A DNA stretch of 64,000 nt from Coprothermobacteraceae bacterium (GCA_013178255.1 JABLWY010000001.1:1-64000); one strand, 5' to 3'. Numbered from the stretch's first letter, positions 1 to 8,163 are shown. Notes: generated from the sequence alone by a model not told the origin. Numbers and translations: made by a program.

Positions 1-82
1 GAATGGCCCGCTCGACTTGCATGCATTAGGCACGCCGCCAGCGTTCGTCCTGAGCCGGGATCAAACCCTCCGTGATACCTAT
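1..82 (-). rRNA. rrs: 16S ribosomal RNA, 5' end only (partial)
   Basis: The reverse complement holds the universal bacterial 16S start: GGGTTTGATCC, then GGCTCAGGACGAACGCTGGC and GCGTGCCTAATGCATGCAAG. This matches the 27F primer region and helices 1-4. The gene continues beyond position 1, so only about 80 nt of the 5' end are present. The mature 5' end near 82 is placed by analogy with other bacteria and may be off by several bases. Confidence 0.97.
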
Positions 83-242
83 CTCTAGGTAACTATGTTC
101 AGGTTTAACCCCTACTCGTGATTCACTCACTCTTTGAATCCGACCGCTAGTTCCTATCTCTATCCCCAGTTTTTACCTTTCGGCCTGCTTCTGCACCCTT
201 CCTAGGGGTGCCTCACCGTGCCCGTTTGGGCAGGCAAAGGAT
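83..242 (-). other. rRNA operon leader
   Basis: About 160 nt lie between the putative rRNA promoter and the 16S 5' end. No reading frame or tRNA is visible. The stretch is fairly GC rich and contains a short self-complementary part near 205-235, where GCCC..GGGC blocks face each other. It is presumably transcribed leader carrying processing and antitermination signals, but I can identify no specific box. Confidence 0.5.
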
Positions 243-273
243 AGTATAACTCATACTCGGGGTATGGAGTCAA
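243..273 (-). promoter_or_regulatory. Putative rRNA operon promoter
   Basis: On the minus strand TTGACT (273-268) is followed after 19 nt by TATACT (248-243), pointing at the 16S gene. The spacer is slightly long, but the hexamers are good and the position, about 160 nt before 16S, is typical of an rRNA promoter. Further TATAC-like motifs lie just upstream, so more than one start is possible. Confidence 0.55.
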
Positions 274-307
274 TACCATACAAAAGTATACCACTTACAC
301 CGGGTTG

Positions 308-667
308 CTATTCGACTTTGATCCTGTAAAACGTCCTACCGGAGCGGCGCACTTCTTCTACGGCGCCTTTCTCCGTGAGGTAACTGAGGATTGCCTCCAA
401 GGCTTTTTGGGGTGCCGTCACCTTGAGCCTGCGGGTGCTCCAAATGGGACCAACCGTAAGGCCGTCCACCCAAGGGAGCATTTCCTCGAAAGTGGCCTCA
501 CCCTTCTGCCTCAGCTTCCTAAGTACCACCGAACTCCCCTTCGCGATGAACTCCTCGCTGAGCACCTTGGGCAGCTCGGCTTCCTTGCGAGCACCCCACA
601 CAAACACAGCCGCCCCCAACAAGAAGGAAGCGAAGAGCGCAAGCAGGAGCCTAACTAATGGATCCAT
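308..667 (-). CDS. Small membrane-anchored protein with winged-helix-like tail
   Basis: This 119-residue protein has one hydrophobic segment at residues 5-24, then a soluble basic domain (about 30-119). Its pattern (FEEMLPWVDGL... ALEAILSYLTEKGAVEEVRRSGRTFYRI) resembles a winged helix ending in a beta-hairpin wing. I do not recognise a named family. The ATG overlaps the TAA of the PqqD-like gene (TAATG) and has an AGGAGG site 9-10 nt upstream, so the two are translationally coupled. Its stop lies about 35 nt before the rRNA promoter, so this is the last gene of the OPT operon. Confidence 0.75.
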   Translation of the reverse strand: MDPLVRLLLALFASFLLGAAVFVWGARKEAELPKVLSEEFIAKGSSVVLRKLRQKGEATFEEMLPWVDGLTVGPIWSTRRLKVTAPQKALEAILSYLTEKGAVEEVRRSGRTFYRIKVE

Positions 668-1008
668 TAGCGGCCCCTCCTATAGGTAATTAGGTCTGCC
701 CCGTACAGGTACTTCACAAAGGTCAGCAAACGCGGATATGTAGGTTGAGCCTTTTCTCCGAGATTGGCTTCCAACTGCTGCCCTATTTCACGTATGGTTT
801 TGTGACCGTCGATCAGGCGCCAAACCTCGCTGCCAATCTCATCAAGGTCAATGGTGACTTCCAAGGGCGTCTTGAAAATGCGGTGCATTAGCTTGTCCCA
901 CCACTTATTGCGGTATATCTTCAGCTTTACCACGCCGTTTTCCTCTAACGTGTGAATGAAGGGTCTCTTCACAGGGACTATGTCCAAAGCGTTCTTCTTA
1001 CGAGCCAT
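667..1008 (-). CDS. PqqD-family protein (RRE-like fold)
   Basis: The ATG at 1008 (MARKKNALD...) sits 7 nt behind an AGAGGTG ribosome site, giving 113 residues; a longer frame back to 1149 runs into the transporter gene and is not credible. The central part (VTIDLDEIGSEVWRLIDGHKTIREIGQQL...LLTFVKYLYGADLITY) has the PqqD pattern: a hydrophobic strand, then 'IW.LIDG..TI.EI' helices and a closing winged helix. PqqD domains bind leader peptides of modified peptides, but no radical-SAM partner or precursor is visible here. It lies between an OPT transporter and a small anchored protein, so a role tied to peptide handling is possible but inferred. Confidence 0.75.
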   Translation of the reverse strand: MARKKNALDIVPVKRPFIHTLEENGVVKLKIYRNKWWDKLMHRIFKTPLEVTIDLDEIGSEVWRLIDGHKTIREIGQQLEANLGEKAQPTYPRLLTFVKYLYGADLITYRRGR

Positions 1009-1026
1009 CGTTTGCACCTCTTGACA

Positions 1027-1049
1027 GGGGGCGGCATTTAACCGCCCCC
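1027..1049 (-). promoter_or_regulatory. GC-rich intergenic stem-loop
   Basis: GGGGGCGG (1027-1034) and CCGCCCCC (1042-1049) form a perfect 8-bp stem with a 7-nt loop between the OPT gene and the PqqD-like gene. No T-run follows on the minus strand, so it is more likely an RNA-stability or partial-attenuation element than a complete terminator. Confidence 0.6.
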
Positions 1050-1058
1050 GCTGATTAG

Positions 1059-2933
1059 CTAATCGTTGTTCTTGGGTTTCTTGAAGGTGTAGTAAGCAAG
1101 TGTTGCTGCTACCACGAGGAATATGGCCAATGCACCCCATTTGTTCCAAGCTGGCGCCTCGAACAGAGCGACGGACACTCCAGCATAAGCAAAGGCAGCT
1201 AGTATCAAGCCCATGAGAGCCTCACCGGCGATCAAACCAGAGCTGTACAGCACGCCAACTTCAACTTGAGATTTGAGCTGCTCGGGGTTCTTGCTACCTA
1301 CCCTATCCAAAATGCCCCTGACCAAGCCACCGACTACGATAGGCGTGGAGAGGTGGATAGGCAGGTAAAGACCAATGGCTACAGGCAGTATGGGGATCTG
1401 AAGCAGCTCGAGGGAGATGGCTATGAATGCACCTGCGATAACTAGCACCCAAGGCAGGTTAGCGTTGAACACGCCTTCAATGACCAGTTTCATCAGAGTT
1501 GCTTGAGGTGCAGGAACGATCTTTGATCCAAAGCCGTAGGCCTCATTGAGCATGATGAGCACGAAGCCTATGACGGCAGCTGAAGAGACTACGCCTATGA
1601 GCTCGCCCACCTGCTGACGCCAAGGAGTGGCACCCACCAAATAACCAGTCTTGAGGTCCTGGGAAGTGTCACCAGCAATGGCTGCCGCAGTGCAGACTAT
1701 GGCTCCAACCGTCAAAGCCGCCACCATGCCTGTGGTGCCGGAGTAACCAGCAGCCTTCATGATCAGTGCAGTGCCTAGTATGGTAGCGATGGTCATACCA
1801 GACACTGGGTTGGAGGAGCTTCCTACGAAACCTACCAACCTGGAGCTCACTGTCACAAAGAAGAAGCCAAATATGGCCACCAGTATGGCACCCAAGAAGC
1901 CCAGCGGTATTTCGGGGAGCACTACCATGAGCACGATCATGGCCAGGACGCCAATGCCGAGCACAGTGGGCGAAAGGTCCATGTCAGTGCGCAGCACCTG
2001 TCCAGCCTTGGAGCTGAAACCAGCCAACGTCTCACGGAAAGACTTCCACATCACGGGCAGTTCCTTGATAAGGCTGATCAATCCACCCGTGGCCACGGCT
2101 CCTGCACCGATGTAACGCAGGTACTTGCTCCACATCAGCCAGTAATCCATTTCCTGCAGAGGCACAGTGGATGGGAAGAGTGCCGTGTTAACAGTCTGAC
2201 CAAAGAACGTAATCAGCGGAATGATAACCATCCAGCCGAGTAGAGCTCCTGCCAACATGTAGGCAGAGATCTTGGGACCAACGATGAAACCGACACCCAG
2301 CAGAGAAGGCAGAACATCTATACCGATGGCGCCATTCTTGAGGCCGGGGATCTCCCACTCAATTTCAGTGGGGAACAGCAAAGCGCCATCACCCAAGTAC
2401 TTGTAAATGAAGCCGACCAACCCGCCCATGAACAAGTAATAAGCACCTGTTCCGCCCTCTTCGCCTGCTACCAGCACTTCTGCGCAGGCGACGCCTTCTG
2501 GGTAAGGCAGGATTCCGTGTTCGCGTACGATGAGGTAGCGCCTAACAGGAACCATGAAAAGAACACCCAGGGTGCCACCTATGAACGTGATCAGGCCGAC
2601 CACCCAAGGGTTAGGACTGAGACCCCACATAAATAAAGCAGGAATGGTGAAAATGGCACCTGCTGCCAAAGATTCGCCCGCCGATGCAATGGTCTGCACT
2701 AGGTTGTTCTCAAGAATGGATTTCCTCTTGAGAATGCCGCGCACGATTGCCATCGAGACCACAGCAGCAGGAATCGAAGCCGAAATGGTCATACCCACCC
2801 TGAGGCCCAAATAGGCGTTGGCAGCGCCGAAAACTACAGACAAGACCACGCCCAAAATCACAGCAAATACGGTGAATTCAGGCATCACTTTGTCGGCCGG
2901 AACATAAGGAACGTAGGTCTGGCCTTCTGTCAA
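1059..2933 (-). CDS. OPT-family oligopeptide transporter
   Basis: This 624-residue polytopic membrane protein has the OPT hallmarks: an N-terminal VPYVPADKVMPEFT motif, FGAANAYLGLRVGMTISASIPAAV in the first transmembrane pair, the GEEGGTGAYYLFMGGLVGF stretch, and about 14-16 hydrophobic segments. OPT proteins import small peptides (or metal chelates) with protons, fitting a peptide-fermenting life. The only in-frame start that keeps the conserved N-terminus is TTG at 2933; the preceding stop is about 40 nt upstream. A better SD-ATG at 2970 is in another frame (see the overlapping short frame). It leads an apparent operon with the PqqD-like and anchored proteins. Confidence 0.9.
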   Translation of the reverse strand: MTEGQTYVPYVPADKVMPEFTVFAVILGVVLSVVFGAANAYLGLRVGMTISASIPAAVVSMAIVRGILKRKSILENNLVQTIASAGESLAAGAIFTIPALFMWGLSPNPWVVGLITFIGGTLGVLFMVPVRRYLIVREHGILPYPEGVACAEVLVAGEEGGTGAYYLFMGGLVGFIYKYLGDGALLFPTEIEWEIPGLKNGAIGIDVLPSLLGVGFIVGPKISAYMLAGALLGWMVIIPLITFFGQTVNTALFPSTVPLQEMDYWLMWSKYLRYIGAGAVATGGLISLIKELPVMWKSFRETLAGFSSKAGQVLRTDMDLSPTVLGIGVLAMIVLMVVLPEIPLGFLGAILVAIFGFFFVTVSSRLVGFVGSSSNPVSGMTIATILGTALIMKAAGYSGTTGMVAALTVGAIVCTAAAIAGDTSQDLKTGYLVGATPWRQQVGELIGVVSSAAVIGFVLIMLNEAYGFGSKIVPAPQATLMKLVIEGVFNANLPWVLVIAGAFIAISLELLQIPILPVAIGLYLPIHLSTPIVVGGLVRGILDRVGSKNPEQLKSQVEVGVLYSSGLIAGEALMGLILAAFAYAGVSVALFEAPAWNKWGALAIFLVVAATLAYYTFKKPKNND

Positions 2934-2970
2934 TCCATAGGCCGCCCTCGGGCAACCCTCTCTTAGCCAT
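2884..2970 (-). other. Short overlapping reading frame with strong ribosome site
   Basis: An ATG at 2970 preceded by AAGGAGTGAACGGTA opens a 28-codon frame (MAKRGLPEGGLWIDRR...) that ends at TGA 2886-2884, about 47 nt inside the OPT gene and out of frame with it. A GCCCC/GGGGC hairpin (2989-3002) lies just upstream of the SD. It could be a coupling uORF for the TTG-started transporter, or a sign that one base near 2935 is wrong and the transporter really starts at 2970. Confidence 0.4.
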
Positions 2971-3076
2971 TACCGTTCACTCCTTTCCGCCCCAGAAGGG
3001 GCAAATTGGAAGCAAGTAATAACGCTATTTTATCACTCGGTTTGACCCCCAAGATACACCAGGTCTGGCTTCCACT

Positions 3077-3730
3077 TTAACTCTCAAGAACCTCTTGCAA
3101 ATAGTAGGCGACCACCGAACCTATCACGCCCAAGATAAGTGCTAATGCACACACCAATAGGAAAGGTAGGGTGTAGAAGAACGTGTGGACCCACAGAAAC
3201 AGCAAGAATACTACGAGGAAAGAGCGCCACAGCCTACGGTCAGCATCAGCAGGAAAAGGCAAGAGAGTGGTGAGAGCCATGAGCAGTGCAGGTATGGGGA
3301 AAACCTTGTAAAGGATAGTGCCCTTACTAGCGAGCACAGCTATCTCGGAATAGTTCAGAGTATTGAGTGAAACAAAGACCACCATGTAGCCGATCAGCCA
3401 CAAGGCCACAGCACCCGCTGCCCACCAGCGGCTCCAGCTATGGGGGACGCCTGATAGGAGCAAACCTGTTGACCACGGAACTACGCTAGCCACGATGATG
3501 ACACTGAGAGGCAAAGACCACGTGAACATCTCTTCGAACCCCATGGAGGCCAAGATGAGCCACAAGAAAGCCAAAGCTACCACAAAGGTGTAGTCTTTGA
3601 AAGCAAGATCGGTCTTGGCAATCCAGCGCCCGTCTTCCCGTTTTTCTTTATACAGCAGCTTCAACACCACGACGTGCGTGAGCACAGCAACCGCTGAAAA
3701 TGCTAACCAAAGCAACAGCATCTTCCACAT
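3077..3730 (-). CDS. Polytopic membrane protein of unknown function
   Basis: The protein has 217 residues and about six to seven hydrophobic helices separated by short polar loops (for example ALAFLWLILASMGFEEMF and ALLMALTTLLPFPADADRRLWR). I see no catalytic motif and cannot name a family. Its ATG is 5 nt after the TAG of the upstream membrane protein, with GGGGAGGTAG as ribosome site, so the two are co-translated and probably form a pair. It is the last gene of a minus-strand cluster starting at 5487. Confidence 0.75.
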   Translation of the reverse strand: MWKMLLLWLAFSAVAVLTHVVVLKLLYKEKREDGRWIAKTDLAFKDYTFVVALAFLWLILASMGFEEMFTWSLPLSVIIVASVVPWSTGLLLSGVPHSWSRWWAAGAVALWLIGYMVVFVSLNTLNYSEIAVLASKGTILYKVFPIPALLMALTTLLPFPADADRRLWRSFLVVFLLFLWVHTFFYTLPFLLVCALALILGVIGSVVAYYLQEVLES

Positions 3731-3735
3731 GTCAT

Positions 3736-4884
3736 CTACCTCCCCTCACCAAAGAAAACATAGCTCGCTAGTAAAGCCACTACCAAAGGCAACATGGCAT
3801 TCACCATATCGAGCCTGATATTTGGCATAGTTATGGCAACGTTGAGGTTGTTGTTTATGGTATACAGGGCCCCAGTGACTTCGTACAGATCCACGGCTAA
3901 CCTGGCTGCCAATCCCGTCAAGACTCCTGCAAATGTGGCTCCCAAAGCCACCAAAGCTGGTAGCACACCTTTGGATTCGGTCGCATGCGCTGCCTCCATA
4001 ACAAGTCCGACCAACAACAGTAGCATGTAAATGCGGGCAATGGCTACGGTGGGCGCACTTATGAAAAGTGAAGTAATCGTGAGAGCTCGGAACAGAAACC
4101 CTACTGTCGGTGGCAGCCCACCCAAGGCTGTCAGCTTTGCGGGAGTAATAGCGAGCCTAGCCAACACGGCGAAGGGGAAGGATACCATGGCCATGAGCAT
4201 CAGTTCAAAACCACCACCCCTAGGTGGAGCAAACATGACCGCGAAGACTCCCACTAGCAGAACAAAGAAGTCCGCTTCTGGGCCTTCGTCTTTGCCAGCA
4301 GCACTGAGCAAGTGACCAATAGCAGGTATAAGGCCTATGACCCATAAGACTTTGTCTAGATACGACACAGTGAGCCGCACCTCGAAGGTCGGGTACCAAC
4401 AGAAGATTAGGAAATATGAAGCGGTGAGGACAGCCACAACCCGTGCCCGCGCACTACTCAAATACCGTGCGCTATAGGAAACTAGGGACATTCCCGCTAT
4501 GTCCGCAAACATGGACAGGTTTCTCGTCAGGTCTGCGTTATTCGCAAAATCACCGCCACGTTGTGCCATCTTCTGGGGCAGAAGCCACCAAAAAGCTGGT
4601 TTTTGTGGTTCAGCTGACGCCAAGTATGTGCGGCCCAAAGTAGACAGGAACAACAGCGCGATGCCAACCCAAAAAGTCCAAGGCAGTTTCTTCCTTAGAG
4701 ACATGTACAAAGCCACATAAGTGGTAACCATGAGCAACAGAGAGATCCAGTAGCTGCTGCGCACGTAAGGAATGAACCAAAGAGCACCTAATGCCAACAA
4801 GGCCACAAATTTAAGGCTTCGGGTTTCTACCAATTCCCAGAGAACCACAAAGATCAAAGGAATCACAAGAATCGGCTGTACCAT
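3736..4884 (-). CDS. Polytopic membrane protein of unknown function
   Basis: This 382-residue protein is almost wholly hydrophobic, with about ten to eleven transmembrane stretches. A slightly more polar region (WLLPQKMAQRGGDFANNADLTRNL, about residues 100-123) probably lies outside the membrane. No family is recognised. It begins 12 nt after the exonuclease gene and ends 5 nt before the next membrane protein, so the three genes form a unit. Paired polytopic proteins can be transporters or envelope-polymer flippases, but nothing in the sequence supports one over another. Confidence 0.75.
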   Translation of the reverse strand: MVQPILVIPLIFVVLWELVETRSLKFVALLALGALWFIPYVRSSYWISLLLMVTTYVALYMSLRKKLPWTFWVGIALLFLSTLGRTYLASAEPQKPAFWWLLPQKMAQRGGDFANNADLTRNLSMFADIAGMSLVSYSARYLSSARARVVAVLTASYFLIFCWYPTFEVRLTVSYLDKVLWVIGLIPAIGHLLSAAGKDEGPEADFFVLLVGVFAVMFAPPRGGGFELMLMAMVSFPFAVLARLAITPAKLTALGGLPPTVGFLFRALTITSLFISAPTVAIARIYMLLLLVGLVMEAAHATESKGVLPALVALGATFAGVLTGLAARLAVDLYEVTGALYTINNNLNVAITMPNIRLDMVNAMLPLVVALLASYVFFGEGR

Positions 4885-4896
4885 AGCTACCTCCCG

Positions 4897-5487
4897 TCAA
4901 AAAAGAGATCCTTGCATTTGAAAATAGAGACTGGCTAAGCCCACTATGTCGTAGTAGTTGTGCCTTAGTACTTTCTCCAAGGCGACCCTGTCACCCTGAT
5001 AAAGAAACTCCATGAAGCGATCAGGGACAAACCGAGAAGGAATGTCGTCATGCCGCTCTATGCCCAAGAGATGGCGCTCCAGAAAAGACTGCTTAAGAGA
5101 AGGAAATCTGCCTTGATAGCGCTTCTTAGCCTCTAAGTAAAGGTCACGATGTTCAAAGGGGAGATATGGCTTCAGACCGTGGTATCGCAACCTTTGGTTA
5201 ATGAAGGGCAGATCGAAATTTGCGCCGTTATAGGTGACCACTTCAGCGTCCCGGACCAAAGCCAGGAAGTGCTCCAACATGTTCCGTTCGCCTTCTTCTC
5301 TGAGGAGGTAGAGCTGCATCACGGCAGGATCAGGGGTGCCTGACACCAGTCCTATCACAGTAAGCGGGCTGCCTTTTAGTGATAATGTCTCGATGTCGAG
5401 GAATATGCGGGATACGCACAACTCGAATGGCACCTTATACCTGCGCTCTGCAAAACCGTCAAAGAGCGTCTCTGCCAGCAGTTCCAT
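4897..5487 (-). CDS. YprB-like DEDD 3'-5' exonuclease domain protein
   Basis: This is a 196-residue RNase-H-fold exonuclease of the RNase_H_2 (YprB) type. The four acidic positions of DEDD nucleases are visible: FLDIET (D and E), YNGANFDLPFI (D), and HNYYDIVGL (final D, with the Tyr of DEDDy enzymes). It should degrade single-stranded DNA or RNA from the 3' end; the substrate is unknown. I chose ATG at 5487 because a TATCAT -10 hexamer ends 6 nt before it; the alternative at 5502 (MYHIAMEL) would lie inside the promoter. It starts the operon with the two membrane proteins and diverges from the 5511 gene. Confidence 0.8.
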   Translation of the reverse strand: MELLAETLFDGFAERRYKVPFELCVSRIFLDIETLSLKGSPLTVIGLVSGTPDPAVMQLYLLREEGERNMLEHFLALVRDAEVVTYNGANFDLPFINQRLRYHGLKPYLPFEHRDLYLEAKKRYQGRFPSLKQSFLERHLLGIERHDDIPSRFVPDRFMEFLYQGDRVALEKVLRHNYYDIVGLASLYFQMQGSLF

Positions 5488-5493
5488 AGCAAT

Positions 5494-5503
5494 ATGATAC
5501 AAT
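5494..5503. promoter_or_regulatory. Overlapping divergent -10 elements
   Basis: On the plus strand an extended -10 (TG-A-TACAAT, hexamer 5498-5503) lies 7 nt before ATG 5511. On the minus strand TATCAT (5499-5494) lies 6 nt before ATG 5487. The two hexamers share two bases, and neither start has a ribosome site, so both genes appear leaderless and to compete for polymerase. Confidence 0.5.
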
Positions 5504-5510
5504 CACATCC

Positions 5511-5969
5511 ATGTGGCTGGCGCTTCTGTACTTCATCGGAGCTTTCACCGCCCTGCACCGGCAAAAGTACGCCCTAGCTTTTGCGTTGGTCCTTATTTGC
5601 TTGGGCAACTTGTACCCAGGGGCCTACTTCATCTTTGTAGATGCTGGTCTGTTGATCGTACTGTGGTTGCAACGACCCACGAGGATACTCATAGGAGGAG
5701 CTATCGCAGCGTTCGTAACGTTGTTTACATTCACCCTGATGCCGTACAGCTCCATACCTGCATACTACTCGTTCAGTCATTACTTTCTGTCTGTGGCGCT
5801 TACCATGGCCTTTTCAGAAGACTCTCTAATTGGGCTATCGGCGATAATGGGCGTCTTTTATGGCCAGATAGCTCTGGGCCTGATGGCAATCTATGACGTA
5901 ATTACGGGCTACAAAGCATTGAAGAAAGCAGGGCTTATTCCCCGACCTCTTCTGAGGCTATCTCGATAA
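5511..5969 (+). CDS. Small polytopic membrane protein, unknown
   Basis: This 152-residue protein has about four to five transmembrane helices and a short basic cytoplasmic tail ([18 protein letters not shown]). The family is not recognised. The ATG has no ribosome site and sits 7 nt after a TACAAT hexamer, so translation is probably leaderless. Its last 35 nt overlap the 3' end of the convergent CBS-domain gene. It is isolated from other plus-strand genes, so context gives no function. Confidence 0.65.
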   Translation: MWLALLYFIGAFTALHRQKYALAFALVLICLGNLYPGAYFIFVDAGLLIVLWLQRPTRILIGGAIAAFVTLFTFTLMPYSSIPAYYSFSHYFLSVALTMAFSEDSLIGLSAIMGVFYGQIALGLMAIYDVITGYKALKKAGLIPRPLLRLSR

Positions 5970-7233
5970 GGACTTTGTCTATCCTCTTACCGACTACCGA
6001 GATTATGGTAAAAGTAGCGTTAGCGTACTGGAACCTCTCCCCAACCTGTGGGAAGTGCTGCAGATGAAGCAGCACAAAACCAGCAATGGTATCCACTTCC
6101 TCGCTGGGCAGGTCCAAGTTCAGCGCATCGTTAACGTCATCGATGGACACCTGGCCCAGCACCAGCGCTTTGACATAATCATCTCTCTTCTCCACTACCC
6201 TAATAGGTTCTTCCTCTTGATCGTACTCGTCCCTGATTTCACCCACAAGTTCCTCGAGTATATCTTCCAACGTCACCACACCCGCTACAGCACCGTACTC
6301 ATCCACCACTACAGCCAAGTGGCTGCGCAAGCGCCGCATCTGGAAGAACACTTCGCTGATTTTCTCAGTTTCAGGAACGAACAACACTTCTCGCTTCACC
6401 TTATCCATCCCATCCGCTGGGTTTCCCTGAAGGTAGAGGCGCATCAAGTCCTTGATGTGCAACAATCCCATCACGTTGTCCAGCGACCCGTCGCACAGGA
6501 GAGCCCTGGAGTACCCAGAGTCCAACATGGTTCTCAGTGCGTGCTCCACCGTGACTTTGCTGTCTAGCCAAAACACAGCCAATCGCGGCGTCATTATCTC
6601 ACGAACCACAGTATCTGTGAACTCCAACACCGATTTGATCATTTGTTCTTCTTGTTCCAAGAAGTGTCCTGCTGTGCGGCCGCGCTGGATTAACCTAAGC
6701 AGTTCCTCGTCGCTCACTACGTCTGTGTACTCCAAGTTGCTGATGCCAACAGACCTCAACACAACCTTCTGCAAGAGCGACAACAACCACGCTATGGGGT
6801 AGAGCAAATAAAGGCTTCTACCCAGCCACACTAAGGCAAACGGCGCGAAAGCCTTGCGGTACTTTACTGCCAGTGTCTTGGGTATTAGCTCGCCAAAGAC
6901 TATGGACAGCAGAGCGATGAAAGCCGTGATGACAATTAGAGCCAAGGTCCTGTTAGGACGCAACCCCAAATCAGCGAGGAACGTGCTCAGCGGTCCTATC
7001 CAATCCACCGCTGAAACCGAAGACATGAGGAAACCAGCTAAAGTAACTCCTACTTGAACTGTGGAGAAGAAAAACGTAGGATCATCGAGGAGAACTTTGA
7101 CCAAAGTATGGTTGGCCCTTTTACCCAAAGCCTCTTTGAGATCATCAGGGTCGGAGGATACCACAGCAATCTCGGCCGCAGCAAAGTAGCCGTTAATTAA
7201 CAAGAGTACGAAGAGGACACCAACTATGCTCAT
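5935..7233 (-). CDS. HlyC/CorC-family CNNM-type membrane protein with CBS pair
   Basis: The 432-residue protein has the full family layout: a DUF21 membrane domain (about 1-190, four helices, with IVFGELIPKTLAVKY), a CBS pair (about 205-325, REIMTPR.. to ..DEYGAVAGVVTLEDILEELVGEI) and a C-terminal CorC_HlyC domain (about 340-425). Members act in Mg2+/Co2+ efflux or homeostasis; haemolysis is a misnomer. It is the last gene of a run from the anchored PEGA-like protein through the ClpP-fold protein. Confidence 0.9.
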   Translation of the reverse strand: MSIVGVLFVLLLINGYFAAAEIAVVSSDPDDLKEALGKRANHTLVKVLLDDPTFFFSTVQVGVTLAGFLMSSVSAVDWIGPLSTFLADLGLRPNRTLALIVITAFIALLSIVFGELIPKTLAVKYRKAFAPFALVWLGRSLYLLYPIAWLLSLLQKVVLRSVGISNLEYTDVVSDEELLRLIQRGRTAGHFLEQEEQMIKSVLEFTDTVVREIMTPRLAVFWLDSKVTVEHALRTMLDSGYSRALLCDGSLDNVMGLLHIKDLMRLYLQGNPADGMDKVKREVLFVPETEKISEVFFQMRRLRSHLAVVVDEYGAVAGVVTLEDILEELVGEIRDEYDQEEEPIRVVEKRDDYVKALVLGQVSIDDVNDALNLDLPSEEVDTIAGFVLLHLQHFPQVGERFQYANATFTIISVVGKRIDKVLIEIASEEVGE

Positions 7234-7251
7234 GGCACGCTACCGCTCCCG

Positions 7252-8163
7252 CTATCGCTGGAATGCAGTTCGCCAATCAGCCCCAACAGGCCTTTCCTCC
7301 ACTTCTGTGTCTATCACAGTGCCTTCGATGTAGGTAGTGTGTACCAGGGCAACTTGACTGGTAAGGATGACCACATCGGGCACTATGACGCGATAATTCT
7401 CAGCAGAACCGTGCCGCTGGGGTACTAGGAACTCGTTGAAGACCCGACCATTGAGTTCGTTGAATACTGGCTCGAGCTTGGGATCCAAGGCACGCACAGG
7501 CAACCCGTAGCTAGCGGCCAAAGAGGGCCCCCACGGCATCATACCTAGGGCGTAGTCCTGTTCCAAAGCCAACCTAATACCTCTAACGCTTTGACCATGC
7601 TCTACTACAGCCTCCAGGTTAGCCAATGCTTGGAGCATCTTCTTGTAGTGGTTGTACACAGCGCTGAGCGCCAGCGGACTCACATCTTTGGTTATCGGCT
7701 CTACTGCTTGAGGGTACTTTGAAAGGAGCTGCAGATATGCTAGCAAGAGCTCGACGTCCATGGGAAGGTATCGGTGGTTTTCGTCCACAGGGTTCCAAGG
7801 AGTGTTCACTGAGCCCCACCAAAGACCCATCTCGCCAGTATGAGTGAAGTACAAGTTGTTAGCGGAAACGGCCAACAGGTTGGCACCTCCAAAGCACGGC
7901 CCGTTCACAACGAAGTCGTACCTTGGACGCAGCCTTCGTACGTGATCCACCAGCCTGAAACCCAATTCAGGCCGCAAAGCAGTGGTGGTGAATGAGAGTG
8001 TGGGCTCACCTTTCGCCCTAAAGACTGCGCTCAGGATGTACCCGAGTATGTCATCCCCTAGTTCAGTCTGAGGCCTAGCGAATATGAAGATGCCTGCTCT
8101 TCCGGTCGAAGTATCTATGGTCTGTACGATGTCTGCAAGCAAACTGTAATCTTGACTATCCAT
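7252..8163 (-). CDS. ClpP/crotonase-fold SppA-like protein, probably catalytically altered
   Basis: This 303-residue protein has the pattern of the serine-dehydrogenase-proteinase/SppA group: an N-terminal strand with GIFIFARPQTELGDDILGYI, then DFVVNGPCFGGANLLAVSANNLYFTHTGEMG, which corresponds to the 'MSGGT..ALAAD.I....LG' oxyanion/nucleophile segment. The nucleophilic Ser is replaced (C-F-G-G instead of x-S-G-G), so peptidase activity is doubtful; the adjacent Cys might substitute. Its ATG overlaps the end of the upstream anchored protein. A role in membrane-protein quality control with the neighbouring CorC protein is only a guess. Confidence 0.55.
   Translation of the reverse strand: MDSQDYSLLADIVQTIDTSTGRAGIFIFARPQTELGDDILGYILSAVFRAKGEPTLSFTTTALRPELGFRLVDHVRRLRPRYDFVVNGPCFGGANLLAVSANNLYFTHTGEMGLWWGSVNTPWNPVDENHRYLPMDVELLLAYLQLLSKYPQAVEPITKDVSPLALSAVYNHYKKMLQALANLEAVVEHGQSVRGIRLALEQDYALGMMPWGPSLAASYGLPVRALDPKLEPVFNELNGRVFNEFLVPQRHGSAENYRVIVPDVVILTSQVALVHTTYIEGTVIDTEVEERPVGADWRTAFQR

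Noticed and set aside
1009-1149. N-terminal extension of the PqqD-like gene
   Set aside because: It overlaps the end of the OPT gene and a GC-rich stem-loop; the ATG at 1008 has its own ribosome site.
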